Virus record (IMG/VR): IMGVR_UViG_3300010354_000061
Location: 1-64,000 of that record
Length of the DNA: 64,000 nucleotides
Direction: 5' to 3' (one strand)
From: a virus
Shown: positions 16,062-26,841 of the stretch, one piece after another
Numbering within the stretch: the stretch's first letter is position 1
Layout: every line of letters starts with the position of its first letter
The notes under the pieces: model-generated
What the model saw: only the letters and a program-made list of their open reading frames with translations
What the model was told of the DNA's origin: nothing
Databases searched by the model: none
Translations under genes and position numbers: made by a program

Positions 16062-19000
16062 TTAAAAAGAATTAAACCGAGTGTAATCATCTGTTAATAC
16101 ATCGAATCCTCCACCTCCTCGGTTATCAATATCTAATCCCAAATCAATGGTCGAGGTATTTGGAGGTGGTCTATAGACGTGTACGTTCGCAGTATTTGCA
16201 GGCGGAGGTACAACGACCGTGTTACTAGAAGCAGTGTTGCTAGTATTCCCACTAGGAGGCGGAGGCGGCGGTGGCGGTGGTGGTAGAGTTGTTGTTACAT
16301 CACGATTATCAATGACATCAACAGTATCATCATCGACACGATCTGGGTTTGGATCATCATCGTTAATGCCGCCACTTCTAAGTTGATCTTGTATTTGGAG
16401 CCAGAATTCTTGATCTCCTACCCAACGTGCTGTACACGAATCCAAATTCTCCATTGCCCACAAAGCGACATCCATGCCATAGGTTGAGCTGATCCATGCA
16501 AACGTTTCTGTCGAGAGAGGGTGACAAAGGATACCGCCTCCGCCACCACCGCCACCGCCACCACCGCCACCGCCACCACCGCCGCCACCGCCGCCGGGGG
16601 GAGGTGGAGGAGGTGGAGGAGGGGGAGGAGGGGGAGGAATAATAACTGGAGGACGTTGTGGTACAATGGTGGAACTAAACCCTCTGAAGCTACCTTTAGC
16701 AATAGAAACCGCAGCAGGCTCAAAACCTATCGCTTCTACATCCATTACAATAATTTCTTTCCGTCCAAATGTATAATATCGAGCAGGTATGTTGTATTGT
16801 ATTGACAGCTTACCATCTATTGAAGAAACAAGACTTCCAGCAGACCCTACCTGTGTAGAAGTTGGTTGCCAACCTGAATCGAACCCTCCGCTTGCGTAGA
16901 TACCATCGCTACCGCTTCCCTCACGCACACGAGAGTACATTTCTGTTCCTGTCAAGCTACTAGTCGTGTATGTCCACCTACTCATTGGTAATTCGCTTGT
17001 GTCACTTGCTGGCACAACAGCAGTTGTAACACTTGATGTAATATTTAATCCATCGAAAAACACATAATGTTTTCTGTTTGGTTGTAATCCTGTTACGTAT
17101 ATTGTAATTGTCTGGGGTTTGATATACTCATCGAGGCCTCCCGATCCTGCAGAGGTTGAGACATCATAAGGAGGATTAACATATATGGTACCGTTGTATT
17201 TTACAAACCCGTTAACAATATTACGCTGGGATGTTGGTTTGTCAAATTTTGCTTCCGACTTTAAGCTCGAAGATTCAAGAAACGCATGGCTTGCGTCTGA
17301 AACAACGCTATCAAGAATTGTTATGTTATTTGTATTAGCAACTTTCAACTTAAGAGGTATTTCAGCAAACACAGGTGTAGCAATTTCGTTAACAGTATCA
17401 ATTACAAAAGTTTGACTTTCTGTCGATTCAGAAAAACTTTTATCCTTCATTGGATCAACAAAAAAGCCATGCTTAAATCTTTCGAACTGTGTGTTAGACT
17501 CACTTGTAATCTTTAAAGATTTTGTTTGAGCTTCCATAAGACTAAATGATGCATAATATTCGAGTCTTTGGACTCTGTCGTTAATTTTTTGAATATCACG
17601 CATCGTATATCTTGTTTGTTGATTAGTGCTTGTTAAAACAGCGTAATCAACTCTACCAAGTTGCAAGGCAGCAGAATAAGCAAGGCTTGGATAAGGAGGG
17701 ACATGCAATTCACCCAGAACAAACGTGCCTGAAGGTGTTAGAGGAACATCTGGCTTAAGAGAAGGTAACCCCAGCACAACTCTAACGTTACCATGCTTGT
17801 CCATAACTACTTTATCACGTCGTGGAATATAATATGACATATCAGCTTCATAGAGACCGGACGGAGAAGGATATTTTCTTGATAAAGAAGAAACTGACTC
17901 TACGATAACGTTGGAATATGCAATATGGGTTGCGTTTGTTGTAGAGCTGTCGTATATCAAGGCTCCGCTTGCAGTATTGCTATAAGGAACGGTATTAGAA
18001 ACGAACGGTCTAAAATCAACAGCATCCCTCAAAGAAATTATTTTACCAGCATTAGTTTTATATACTGGTATATAAAGTAAGGAGGAAGGGGTGCCATTTG
18101 CATAAACATAGGATTCTAACGTAATATAATCGCCAACAACATCTCTCCTAAAAGCTAGAACTTGTACGAGTAAATTTTTTGTTGACGTCAATGTGAAAGA
18201 AGATTGGTTTTTCAGTTTTACATAAGAAAGACCATAAATTGAATCTTTTTGACCTGTCACAAGCTCAAAATTATTTACAATATTTGGGTCTGTATTTGCG
18301 TCAGCAAACGTGTCGCCTGAGCCTGCCCACACACCAAGAAGCTTGACTGCATTTGGTATACCGAGACACCACGGTCCATTTGGTAACGTAGCAGCAATAG
18401 TATTACTAATTTTAACATAATGTGTATCGAGGACAAGGTTGGCTGACGTCGGCGTCGCAATAGATGTACAAATTACTGATACGTTACCGATTGTAGATGA
18501 TGTTGCAACGTTACTCCATGGATTGAGAGTAAATGTTAGTGAGCCAGTTGCAGCATTAACCGTAAACAGCTTGGAGTTAACAATAGTGTTGTTCGGGCAG
18601 CTATACGCAACATTTGCATCATTAATAACAATGTTTGCTGTTGATGGGATTTGTGCAGAGGTACTGTTTGTTACAGCAACAATTGGATAATAATAACTTG
18701 TTGTATTGTTAGCAATCTTTATATGCAAACCATAGTTTTTATAAGCGTCAAACGTAGTAAGAAGGTTGGGAGTTCCTGAGCTAAGAACGAGCCCGTTAGA
18801 GTATACGTTTACAGAACCAGCAAGATTTGCAGAAACAATATTATCTCTCGAAACTACAACAAAATCAGTTTTTTGTAATTCTGACACTGGATCCGTTGTG
18901 TATAAAAACTGTTCGCCAGATGCTGCAGATAGCGAAAAAACACCGTTATTACTTACCTGACGGTCATCGGTTTGTTTTCTATAATAAAAGCTGTCATCAC

Positions 19001-20828
19001 TTATACTTGCAAGGGCTTTTACACCTAAAGGAAAAATTGTTGTTTCATACTGTGTACCAATCAACGCCACATTGTTGCTTGAGGATACTTCAGCAACAAA
19101 CTTGCTATTGGAACCAATCGCTTGTATGTCAGAAGGATTGAAACCTGAGTTTATTTGTACATCATAAACATATACATTATATTTGTTGTCCGATATTGAC
19201 CCACCAAAACCGTCGTATGATATTGAACGTACCTTTGCTGTACCAATAACTTTTGTAGTACCCAACGACGAGTTGAGGTTAGAAGGAACAGCTCCACCAG
19301 GCTGTACAATGCCCGAGTTACCTGTTGTAACTGTGTTGGCAAAAAGTGTGATTGTTTCGCCATATTGAATGTTTGCTATACCAAACCACTTGTTCTGTGG
19401 TACAGACAGGTAATTCTCATACGAAGTAGAAACTACTTGATTGTTGGTTGAAAGAGTCGTGTTTGCTTTAGGTATAGGTAATCTTATGTTGTTTGAAAGT
19501 TCATTTCTATGACCTTGAATATAAGCCACACCCTTTCCAACTATTACGTTAATAAAATTACTGTAATTTTCTCCATAAACAAGGCCAGCTTCTTCTGTAG
19601 TTATATTGATTGGTTTTAAAACATAGTTACCGCTTTCTTCACTTGTTCGTCTTGCAAGTTCAGTGTTGATGGCGTTAAACTGTGTTGATGTTTTATCTCT
19701 AGTAACATAACCGTTTTGAAATTCGACTAAAGAAAAGAAATTTTGCACTGATGGAACACCATCAATAACATCAGATAAATCGTTTGCCGATTTTACAACC
19801 AAAGTTGGTGTAAGTTTTAGCCTGTCTGCACCAGGAGCTTGATAATTTGTATATCCCTGGGCATTATCTAAAAGAGTTGTGTCGACGGAACTGTTAACAA
19901 TCGATTCCTCTGTCATAAATCCTACAGAGACGTTGTTTGGGTAGCCGCTATTAGTTGTCAGATATTTGGAAACAACAATTTCTTGAGGCTCAACGCGTAC
20001 AAAAAAGCCTTTTTGGAAAATAATACCATCAGAAACTTTCAATCCATATCCAACCCCTGTTCCATTGGATGCAACAATAGGCTGAGCAACATAGTTAATG
20101 ACACCAACGTTAGCGTTGTTGGGTGATGTTACAGCAGCTCCGTTAGCATAAACAATTCTAGTAGACAGCAAGTCTGGATCTTTTACGTAACCCTCACCTT
20201 TACTAATAACAACAACATCTGTGATCGAGCCAGCGCTGTTTGTAACAAGGCGACCATACGCATTTATTGTTGGTGCTGGAGACGTCTGAACAGCATATAC
20301 AAACATTGTATTTGTATAACCACTACCAGCAGCTGTGATTGGAAAATCTTCAACAGTTCCTGCTGTTCTTTGAGCAAAAAGTGTAGCTCCGTCAGCAAAC
20401 GTGTTCTGTGTAGTGTTTGATCCTAATGAAAGATACTTTACATAAAGAGTTTTTAAATCATTGTTTGCACTTGACTCCAAGCCATCTATTACATTAACAA
20501 CAAGAGCCTTTGCCCCCGTTGATTGATCAATAACGTAACACCCTTGAAGATCGTTAATATTGACATCATAATTGTCAGCGTCTAGGTCTTTTATTCGTAC
20601 AAAATTATAAAACGGATCGAGAGAAACACTGCAACCACTAATTATAGTACCGGTTTTATAGATGTTTTGCCCAAAACGCTCAATTTGACTCTGAAGAACC
20701 GATTGAAGCTGTGTTAGCTCCCTTGCCTGAATTGGAAAAGAAGGCTTAAAAAGAATTCGATGATAGTTTTTAGTATCATCATAATCATCGAAATACGGCG
20801 TGATATTGAGGTTCGTTTCTTGGGACAT
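16062..20828 (-). CDS. DUF4815-like large virion protein with Pro/Gly tracts
   Basis: A 1588-residue protein. The N-terminus (MSQETNLNITPYFDDYDDTK, then FPIQARELTQLQSVLQSQIE) is the typical opening of DUF4815 virion proteins found beside baseplate genes in marine T4-like phages. The middle is beta-rich, and a segment near residue 1110 reads YTMRDIQKINDRVQRLEYYA. Near residues 1390-1430 there is a run of 14 prolines followed by 21 glycines; the next segment has isolated cysteines (ILCHPLS, LDSCTARW). A second polyproline run follows near residue 1500. The tracts are unusual and could be flexible linkers. A structural role next to gp8 is well supported by context. Confidence 0.8.
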   Translation of the reverse strand: MSQETNLNITPYFDDYDDTKNYHRILFKPSFPIQARELTQLQSVLQSQIERFGQNIYKTGTIISGCSVSLDPFYNFVRIKDLDADNYDVNINDLQGCYVIDQSTGAKALVVNVIDGLESSANNDLKTLYVKYLSLGSNTTQNTFADGATLFAQRTAGTVEDFPITAAGSGYTNTMFVYAVQTSPAPTINAYGRLVTNSAGSITDVVVISKGEGYVKDPDLLSTRIVYANGAAVTSPNNANVGVINYVAQPIVASNGTGVGYGLKVSDGIIFQKGFFVRVEPQEIVVSKYLTTNSGYPNNVSVGFMTEESIVNSSVDTTLLDNAQGYTNYQAPGADRLKLTPTLVVKSANDLSDVIDGVPSVQNFFSLVEFQNGYVTRDKTSTQFNAINTELARRTSEESGNYVLKPINITTEEAGLVYGENYSNFINVIVGKGVAYIQGHRNELSNNIRLPIPKANTTLSTNNQVVSTSYENYLSVPQNKWFGIANIQYGETITLFANTVTTGNSGIVQPGGAVPSNLNSSLGTTKVIGTAKVRSISYDGFGGSISDNKYNVYVYDVQINSGFNPSDIQAIGSNSKFVAEVSSSNNVALIGTQYETTIFPLGVKALASISDDSFYYRKQTDDRQVSNNGVFSLSAASGEQFLYTTDPVSELQKTDFVVVSRDNIVSANLAGSVNVYSNGLVLSSGTPNLLTTFDAYKNYGLHIKIANNTTSYYYPIVAVTNSTSAQIPSTANIVINDANVAYSCPNNTIVNSKLFTVNAATGSLTFTLNPWSNVATSSTIGNVSVICTSIATPTSANLVLDTHYVKISNTIAATLPNGPWCLGIPNAVKLLGVWAGSGDTFADANTDPNIVNNFELVTGQKDSIYGLSYVKLKNQSSFTLTSTKNLLVQVLAFRRDVVGDYITLESYVYANGTPSSLLYIPVYKTNAGKIISLRDAVDFRPFVSNTVPYSNTASGALIYDSSTTNATHIAYSNVIVESVSSLSRKYPSPSGLYEADMSYYIPRRDKVVMDKHGNVRVVLGLPSLKPDVPLTPSGTFVLGELHVPPYPSLAYSAALQLGRVDYAVLTSTNQQTRYTMRDIQKINDRVQRLEYYASFSLMEAQTKSLKITSESNTQFERFKHGFFVDPMKDKSFSESTESQTFVIDTVNEIATPVFAEIPLKLKVANTNNITILDSVVSDASHAFLESSSLKSEAKFDKPTSQRNIVNGFVKYNGTIYVNPPYDVSTSAGSGGLDEYIKPQTITIYVTGLQPNRKHYVFFDGLNITSSVTTAVVPASDTSELPMSRWTYTTSSLTGTEMYSRVREGSGSDGIYASGGFDSGWQPTSTQVGSAGSLVSSIDGKLSIQYNIPARYYTFGRKEIIVMDVEAIGFEPAAVSIAKGSFRGFSSTIVPQRPPVIIPPPPPPPPPPPPPPGGGGGGGGGGGGGGGGGGGGGILCHPLSTETFAWISSTYGMDVALWAMENLDSCTARWVGDQEFWLQIQDQLRSGGINDDDPNPDRVDDDTVDVIDNRDVTTTLPPPPPPPPPPSGNTSNTASSNTVVVPPPANTANVHVYRPPPNTSTIDLGLDIDNRGGGGFDVLTDDYTRFNSF

Positions 20829-20836
20829 ATTTTCTC

Positions 20837-23407
20837 TCAGAATTCAAAAATGAACTTAAACGTCTCTGTTTGGTTGCTATTTTTGGTTATTGGAGGTACA
20901 CTTTCTATGTATATTACCTCCCCAGAACCATAGACCAAATCAGGCAACGTCTGACTTTGTATGTTGGCTTCAGGTCGTGTTCCTTCTGGAGCATCTGTTC
21001 CTCTAATTAAATACTCATCGTTGTCCCCAGAGGAATTAAACGTCCCTCTCGTATGCGTCAAGCGCACTGTCACGTTTGTTGCACCGTTTGCTGAATTGTT
21101 AGAAGCATAAAATAAACCGTTTGCAGCATCAACACCACTACGACCTGGCTGTATTATTGTTTCATCATCAACAAAATAAACGCTGTTATTCTTGTTTGTT
21201 ACCACTAAGCGCAACGTTTGATCAAAGTATGTATCTTGGCCAGAAACCGCATTTGCCACAACAGAAACTGTGTTGCCAGCATTTCGAATAACATTTACGC
21301 TTTCGGATGTGATTACTGCAATTGCGGTGGCCGTCTCACCAATCAGATTGTGTCCTGTCTGAGTTGTATTTCCAACAGCAAGTATTACAGGATAACCTGT
21401 TGAATTACTTAGCTTTATTGCTGTCGTATTAGAAAATCTAACGTAGTAGTATCCTCCAGACGTCATATTACCGACAGCCGTGTTTCCTGTGTTAGCAACA
21501 TAAAGTAACTTATCTCCAACTTGGAACTTGTTACTTGATACCGTAATATAATCATCGTTACGAGATTTGTTTGTTAAAGTATGACCTTCTTCACTAGACC
21601 CTGCTGTTAAATCGACGTTTGCTCCCCCGGCAGTAGTAGCAAGAGCCAACGTCGTGCTGTTTGCATAAACAACATAGTAGTTTTCAGTGTTAGTTAATCC
21701 AGTAACAGTAGTATTACCAGCACTAACCGTATAGGTAACAATGTCCCCAATAACAAAAGGATTACTTGCAATAGCAATATAGTTGCCTGTATTGCTCACA
21801 CCTGTTAGTGCATTAAATGTTTTTACAGTAACAGGATTTACGTCCGTGTTAGCGTTAAAGGTGAATGTTGGGGCAGCAATCGTAACGTCTGGCACCGTGA
21901 GGTATCCACTTCCACTCGCTGTAATGTGGAGGTTAGAAATTTTACCTGTAGCATTTGCTTGTGCGTTTGCTGTAGCACCGCTTCCTGTATTTCCTGCTAT
22001 TGTTACAGTCGTGTTAGCGAAGTAACCAGATCCTGGGTAAGTTATAACCAACTGACCAACAGCACCTGAGGAACCAACTTCAAACAATCCTCCAACGTCC
22101 GTAAGCGTGATAGTATTATTTGAAGTATCAATGTCTGTTATTGTTCCTGTTGCGTTTGTGTTAGACTGTGTCACTTCTTGACCTACAGAAAAATCTCCAA
22201 CACTATGCTCAGGGGCAATTGTTAATGTTACACTTCTGTATTGTGGATTCTTCAATAATCCTAGAATTCTAAAATCATTCTTATCAACAATCTTTCCACC
22301 AGAACTACTACTGGAAAGAGTTGAAGAAATACCCACCCAATGAGCCCCAAGCTCTTCAGCTTGATTTTTTCCGTGACCCCCAGAAGGAGGAAGAATTGCT
22401 CGTAACACAGGAGCAGCCGGCGTATTAGACGAAACTACACCTTGAACTTCTACGGTAGCATAGTCGTAACCAGCGCCACGGCTTGTCACAAGAACACTTT
22501 GAAGAGTTTTTGTTGAAGAATTAACAACTGCGCGTGCCTGAGCTCCTAGTCCGTTACCAACAATTAGTACGTTAGGAACAACATTATATGTTGTGCTTGT
22601 ATTAGAAGAATTCAAAAAAGCAGAATCAAGTAAAACCCTCTTCGTTACACCATCGTAATCAATAATTTTTCTTTGATTGCCGCCATTGGCCCCATCAACA
22701 ATATAAAGAACTCCTCCAGTGTAGATATCATTAGTTGCACTTGCGTTAGCTGAAAGAGTATAAATTAAGGTATTACCACCAACAGCTACATCCTGGAACG
22801 TTCCCTCATGGGTTCCAATGTAGCGACGCTCGCCTGGTGTAACGACGTCAATTATTTCGACTGCACCAGAAACAGCATTACTTACAACACTTGCATTTTC
22901 AACAAACGGAAAATATTCCTGTGTGGCAAATTTTGTTACTGTTGCTGCTGTTGCTGAATACATATATTTCCACTGGTAGCCATCAGCTGTAATGTATGAC
23001 TCATCAGTAGGATCTTCAATAACAGGCTCAACAGTTGAATTAGCCCCTTTATTGTTATTCAAGCATTTAAAAACAGCATTATTGCTGTTAATAACAAAAT
23101 ACTGTTTTTGCGACAACAAATTATCCTCATCATCATAACGAGCGTAGACTGTGTTGCCGGTCCATTCATATCGCCTAACCATCAAACAAACATCGCTTGT
23201 TGATAATCTTTTTCCAAACAACATGTTATCATAAACATCATAAACAATGTCGCGACTATTGTCATATAGTGTTGGGACGTTATTATCGTTTGCAAATGGC
23301 TGACTTCTGCCAGCAAATACGTAGTAGGTCGAACTATTAGATTCTGAAACAGAATCGACAAAATGTTTTGCTGAAGAATGTCTGAAGTTGTTTGTAACTA
23401 GTTTCAT
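20837..23407 (-). CDS. 8: Baseplate wedge protein gp8-like, with large insertion
   Basis: An 856-residue protein, against 334 in T4 gp8. Recognisable T4 gp8 features: near the start YYVFAGRSQPFANDNNVP (T4 has FITFGRSEPW), then VCLMVRRYEWTGNTVYARYD, TADGYQWKYMYSATAA, and the C-terminus GEVIYIESVPPITKNSNQTE ending FIFEF (T4 ends GEMIYMENRPPI...ILFTF). Between these halves lie about 450 residues of beta repeats (residues about 526-622 are the NPFVIGDIVTYTVSAGNT domain shared with two neighbours). gp8 is a wedge subunit joining gp10, gp7 and gp6. Its stop overlaps gp7's start region by 1 base or directly abuts it. Confidence 0.88.
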   Translation of the reverse strand: MKLVTNNFRHSSAKHFVDSVSESNSSTYYVFAGRSQPFANDNNVPTLYDNSRDIVYDVYDNMLFGKRLSTSDVCLMVRRYEWTGNTVYARYDDEDNLLSQKQYFVINSNNAVFKCLNNNKGANSTVEPVIEDPTDESYITADGYQWKYMYSATAATVTKFATQEYFPFVENASVVSNAVSGAVEIIDVVTPGERRYIGTHEGTFQDVAVGGNTLIYTLSANASATNDIYTGGVLYIVDGANGGNQRKIIDYDGVTKRVLLDSAFLNSSNTSTTYNVVPNVLIVGNGLGAQARAVVNSSTKTLQSVLVTSRGAGYDYATVEVQGVVSSNTPAAPVLRAILPPSGGHGKNQAEELGAHWVGISSTLSSSSSGGKIVDKNDFRILGLLKNPQYRSVTLTIAPEHSVGDFSVGQEVTQSNTNATGTITDIDTSNNTITLTDVGGLFEVGSSGAVGQLVITYPGSGYFANTTVTIAGNTGSGATANAQANATGKISNLHITASGSGYLTVPDVTIAAPTFTFNANTDVNPVTVKTFNALTGVSNTGNYIAIASNPFVIGDIVTYTVSAGNTTVTGLTNTENYYVVYANSTTLALATTAGGANVDLTAGSSEEGHTLTNKSRNDDYITVSSNKFQVGDKLLYVANTGNTAVGNMTSGGYYYVRFSNTTAIKLSNSTGYPVILAVGNTTQTGHNLIGETATAIAVITSESVNVIRNAGNTVSVVANAVSGQDTYFDQTLRLVVTNKNNSVYFVDDETIIQPGRSGVDAANGLFYASNNSANGATNVTVRLTHTRGTFNSSGDNDEYLIRGTDAPEGTRPEANIQSQTLPDLVYGSGEVIYIESVPPITKNSNQTETFKFIFEF

Positions 23408-26400
23408 TACTCGAACCTTATAATTGAATGTCCCGTTTCGTTTCCACTTACCGACAAGTCGACGTTACTTGTTGAATTTGCCAACTTGACTCCGCTTGTA
23501 TTTGCTAAAACGACCGTATAAACATAATTGTTTACTAGTCCAATATCTGCTGTATTTCCTGCTTCTCTTACATACACGCACGAGTCGTTATTTGCAAATA
23601 TTAACGAGCTATTCGCGTGCTGATTATTACCTAAATTAATAAAATCAAGCGCTGCATCAACACTTGTAGAATTTGAATAAAAATACCTCTTCAAGGCAAT
23701 TGCCGATTGAGATACGTTCGATTGCTCTTTTATATCAGCTATAACCTTGATAACATTACCAAAATACTTAGTTCCTGCAACGTGCAGCACTTCCTTCAAA
23801 ACACGGGCATACTTATCAAGTGATATTCCCGTTCTTACTTCGTAAGAAAATTCCTGATAGTAGTTATTATCATGAATATATTTATCCGAGTTCAAAAACC
23901 CTTGGTTGTTTTTGAAAAAACCAGTTCCCGTTCCTTGTCTCTCTACGTTTACACGTCCTACACCTACAAATCTATTTTCGCCTTCAGGTTGTATTGTTAC
24001 GAGCTCGTCTTGTTGGTAACCCAGACCAGAATCAATAACGTTAATTCCAACTATTGTTCCATTAGCAACAGTTGTATTTGCAGTAATTGAAGCATTTAAT
24101 CCTATAGGTTGTGTGTTTGTTGCAGTTGTAAAGGAATTAACAACCGCTGCTGCCTCAGTAGTAAATCCCACAATAGGTGTGCCGTTAGCAACCGGAAGAT
24201 TAAACTTCAACCTCTTCATATTCATTGTACCGATGCCTGTATCAGAATCATAACTAAATGCCCGTACTTCACCAACTATGCTCGTATTGGTTGTTCGTGT
24301 AATTGTACCAAACGTTGCCGGACTTGAGCCAAGCGAGGATTCAATTGTTGCATTGACGTCAGACGTATAACCAAACCCACCAGAAACAACGTTAACAGCC
24401 GAAATGGTTCCGTTTGCGTGTGTTATTACTTTTGCATAAGCACCTACGCCTGGTGAGTTAGTAAAAGTGACTGGATCGTTATTAGTAAATCCAGATCCAC
24501 CATCCGTGATAGCTACGTTGGTTATTGATCCAGAACTTATTGTTAATTTTTCTCCAACACTAAATGGCTTGCTGATTGACTCAAGATTAAGTAGTAGATC
24601 TTTCTTCCCATATCCAGCAGTTCTTGGTTCATATACAAGAACAAACGGATCTATGTTGTAATCTTCACCACGGTTAGTCTCAGAAAGGACGGCAATTGAT
24701 CCGACGTTGACTGTTGTGCCTGCCAGGCACACATCTATAATTGTAGCTGAGTTTCCAGCAGGAAACTTTGGGAAGCTGTATTGACCTGCAGGAGAAATAT
24801 TTGATGCATCAATTCGCATTGATAAGTATGGCACATTTGCAGCATTGTTGCCACCAATCATGTCTGTACGGATAAACACCCTATCAATTGTTTGTACCTC
24901 ACCAATAGCAAAATTGGCATCGCTTCCGAAAAATTTTCTTCCTAACTGTGTAACAGTATTTGATGTCAGCCCCACAACAAAGTTGTTTGGCGTTCCAGTA
25001 TTTGCAGCATAATATACAAAATTTCCATTTCCTGTTATTGAATGAAAACCAATATATGCTGTATTAACACCAGTAAGAAAACCATAAACTGTTAAATTGA
25101 CGTTAGCTGACCACGGCGTATTTGCGAATGTGTTGCCTCCAGACGAATTGGATGCTCTGAGACTGACGACACTTGCATTATTGTTGAATGCATTACTGTC
25201 TGAAATTAATATGAGATTGTTGCTTGTTGTAGATACAATATAGCCGTTAGCAATATCGTGAGTTGCATTACCACCAATTACAAGCGACCCATTTGCTGGA
25301 GTACCGCTTCCCCACAATGTTCCAATCGATTGATAATAGTTGGTTTTGTATTGAGCTACTTGTTCTCTTATTTTAAACTGACCAAGATTTCTATTTTGGG
25401 GACCAACAAGATAATGAGTTTCACTACTACTCGAGGATGTTAAATCAAGAGCTGAGCCGTTTGCGGTGTTGGCAAGCTTAAATCCTGTTGTGTTTGCATT
25501 AACAACGTAATATACGGTATTATTAGAAAGACCAGATATTGCCGTATTAGATCGTGTCGTAAAATATAATACTGTGTCCCCATTAATAAATTCTGTATTG
25601 GCGTACGTGCGCGTCAGCGTGTGGCCACTTTCATTTAAACCAGCCGTTAAGTTAATGTTTGCTCCATTGGGTCCGTGGGCAAGAGCAAGAGCAGAGCTGT
25701 TTGCATAAACAACGTAGTAGTCACCTTTTTGAGCTAAATTTGTAAGTACCGTGCTTCCTGTATCGACAGTATAAACAACAACATCACCATTAACAAACGG
25801 ATTATTGGAAATGGCAATGGTATCGGCAGTATTACTTACATCGTTCAATGCGTTAAATGATTTAATTGTAAGTGGGTTTGGTATGGTGATAAAGTCGGCG
25901 GTGTTAGCAACATCAACACTTGCATCAAACGTCTTTGTAACACGATTAGTCGTGTTGGATATAGCAAACATATTGTTGGCAATATATACGGTAGAACCAG
26001 CTTCGAGAATTGTACCAGATCCATCTCTTACTCTTTTAACATAACCAAAACCGCCGTCATCAATTGTAAAAACTATTTGTCCTGTAGCAAATCCAATTTC
26101 GGTGATTCGTGCTTTACCATGCCGGCCACGGAGATCGGAAATGATTTTTACTTCCTCACCAACAACAAAATCACTACTTTCGTTTACAATTTCCAGCGAA
26201 GTTAATGACCCAAGAACAACGGGGTTCCCTTCTACGGTTCCGTTAGCTGTTACTATTTCACCGGGGGAAAAGTTTCCCCTGACGTTCGACAAAAATACCT
26301 GGTCAATTGGGAATCCATCATAATAACGACGTGCGACTTGATCGACAAATGCTTTAGCACCAGACGACACACCAACAATTTCTAACCCTCTAAACGTAAA

Positions 26401-26841
26401 CGAACGATCGTTGGCTGCTAACTCCAAATAACGCGGAACAACATATTTGCCGTCTGATGGCTTTATTACATCATCTCCTGGATGATATATTGTAGCTTCT
26501 TCTCCATACAGCAATCGCATAACAAGCTTGACTGCCGCTTCTGATCCCTTGGATCTGTAAATGTCTAACGATTTTTTAACAATCGATTTTGTGTTAGCAA
26601 ACGACGTTAGAGGAAAGTCAACAAGATATTTGTTTTTGAAGTGGATTAGAAAATCATCAATGGTTTTGTCGATATCGCGATAATCAATTAGTTTTCTAGA
26701 AATATAATTAACGTTGTCGGATTGCTCTAACCACTCATAATAAGCTTTTACAAATGCAATAAATCTCTCACCCTCGTCGTTGTAAAACGCAGGAAATTGT
26801 GTTTCAATTAATGAGGAAACTTTATCTGGCAAATTGCTCAT
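23407..26841 (-). CDS. 7: Baseplate wedge protein gp7-like
   Basis: An 1144-residue protein (T4 gp7 has 1032). The N-terminal segment RFIAFVKAYYEWLEQSD, then the segment near residue 115 (IYRSKGSEAAVKLVMRLLYG, followed by EEATIYHPG), correspond to the middle part of T4 gp7 (STKGIEASYKFLFKVLYNEE). The rest is beta-rich, with the shared NPFVNGDVVVYTV domain near residues 324-414, a variant directly after it, and a shorter copy at the C-terminus. gp7 binds gp10 and starts wedge assembly. In this genome the T4-like N-terminal half is missing and the extra mass is C-terminal. Confidence 0.83.
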   Translation of the reverse strand: MSNLPDKVSSLIETQFPAFYNDEGERFIAFVKAYYEWLEQSDNVNYISRKLIDYRDIDKTIDDFLIHFKNKYLVDFPLTSFANTKSIVKKSLDIYRSKGSEAAVKLVMRLLYGEEATIYHPGDDVIKPSDGKYVVPRYLELAANDRSFTFRGLEIVGVSSGAKAFVDQVARRYYDGFPIDQVFLSNVRGNFSPGEIVTANGTVEGNPVVLGSLTSLEIVNESSDFVVGEEVKIISDLRGRHGKARITEIGFATGQIVFTIDDGGFGYVKRVRDGSGTILEAGSTVYIANNMFAISNTTNRVTKTFDASVDVANTADFITIPNPLTIKSFNALNDVSNTADTIAISNNPFVNGDVVVYTVDTGSTVLTNLAQKGDYYVVYANSSALALAHGPNGANINLTAGLNESGHTLTRTYANTEFINGDTVLYFTTRSNTAISGLSNNTVYYVVNANTTGFKLANTANGSALDLTSSSSSETHYLVGPQNRNLGQFKIREQVAQYKTNYYQSIGTLWGSGTPANGSLVIGGNATHDIANGYIVSTTSNNLILISDSNAFNNNASVVSLRASNSSGGNTFANTPWSANVNLTVYGFLTGVNTAYIGFHSITGNGNFVYYAANTGTPNNFVVGLTSNTVTQLGRKFFGSDANFAIGEVQTIDRVFIRTDMIGGNNAANVPYLSMRIDASNISPAGQYSFPKFPAGNSATIIDVCLAGTTVNVGSIAVLSETNRGEDYNIDPFVLVYEPRTAGYGKKDLLLNLESISKPFSVGEKLTISSGSITNVAITDGGSGFTNNDPVTFTNSPGVGAYAKVITHANGTISAVNVVSGGFGYTSDVNATIESSLGSSPATFGTITRTTNTSIVGEVRAFSYDSDTGIGTMNMKRLKFNLPVANGTPIVGFTTEAAAVVNSFTTATNTQPIGLNASITANTTVANGTIVGINVIDSGLGYQQDELVTIQPEGENRFVGVGRVNVERQGTGTGFFKNNQGFLNSDKYIHDNNYYQEFSYEVRTGISLDKYARVLKEVLHVAGTKYFGNVIKVIADIKEQSNVSQSAIALKRYFYSNSTSVDAALDFINLGNNQHANSSLIFANNDSCVYVREAGNTADIGLVNNYVYTVVLANTSGVKLANSTSNVDLSVSGNETGHSIIRFE

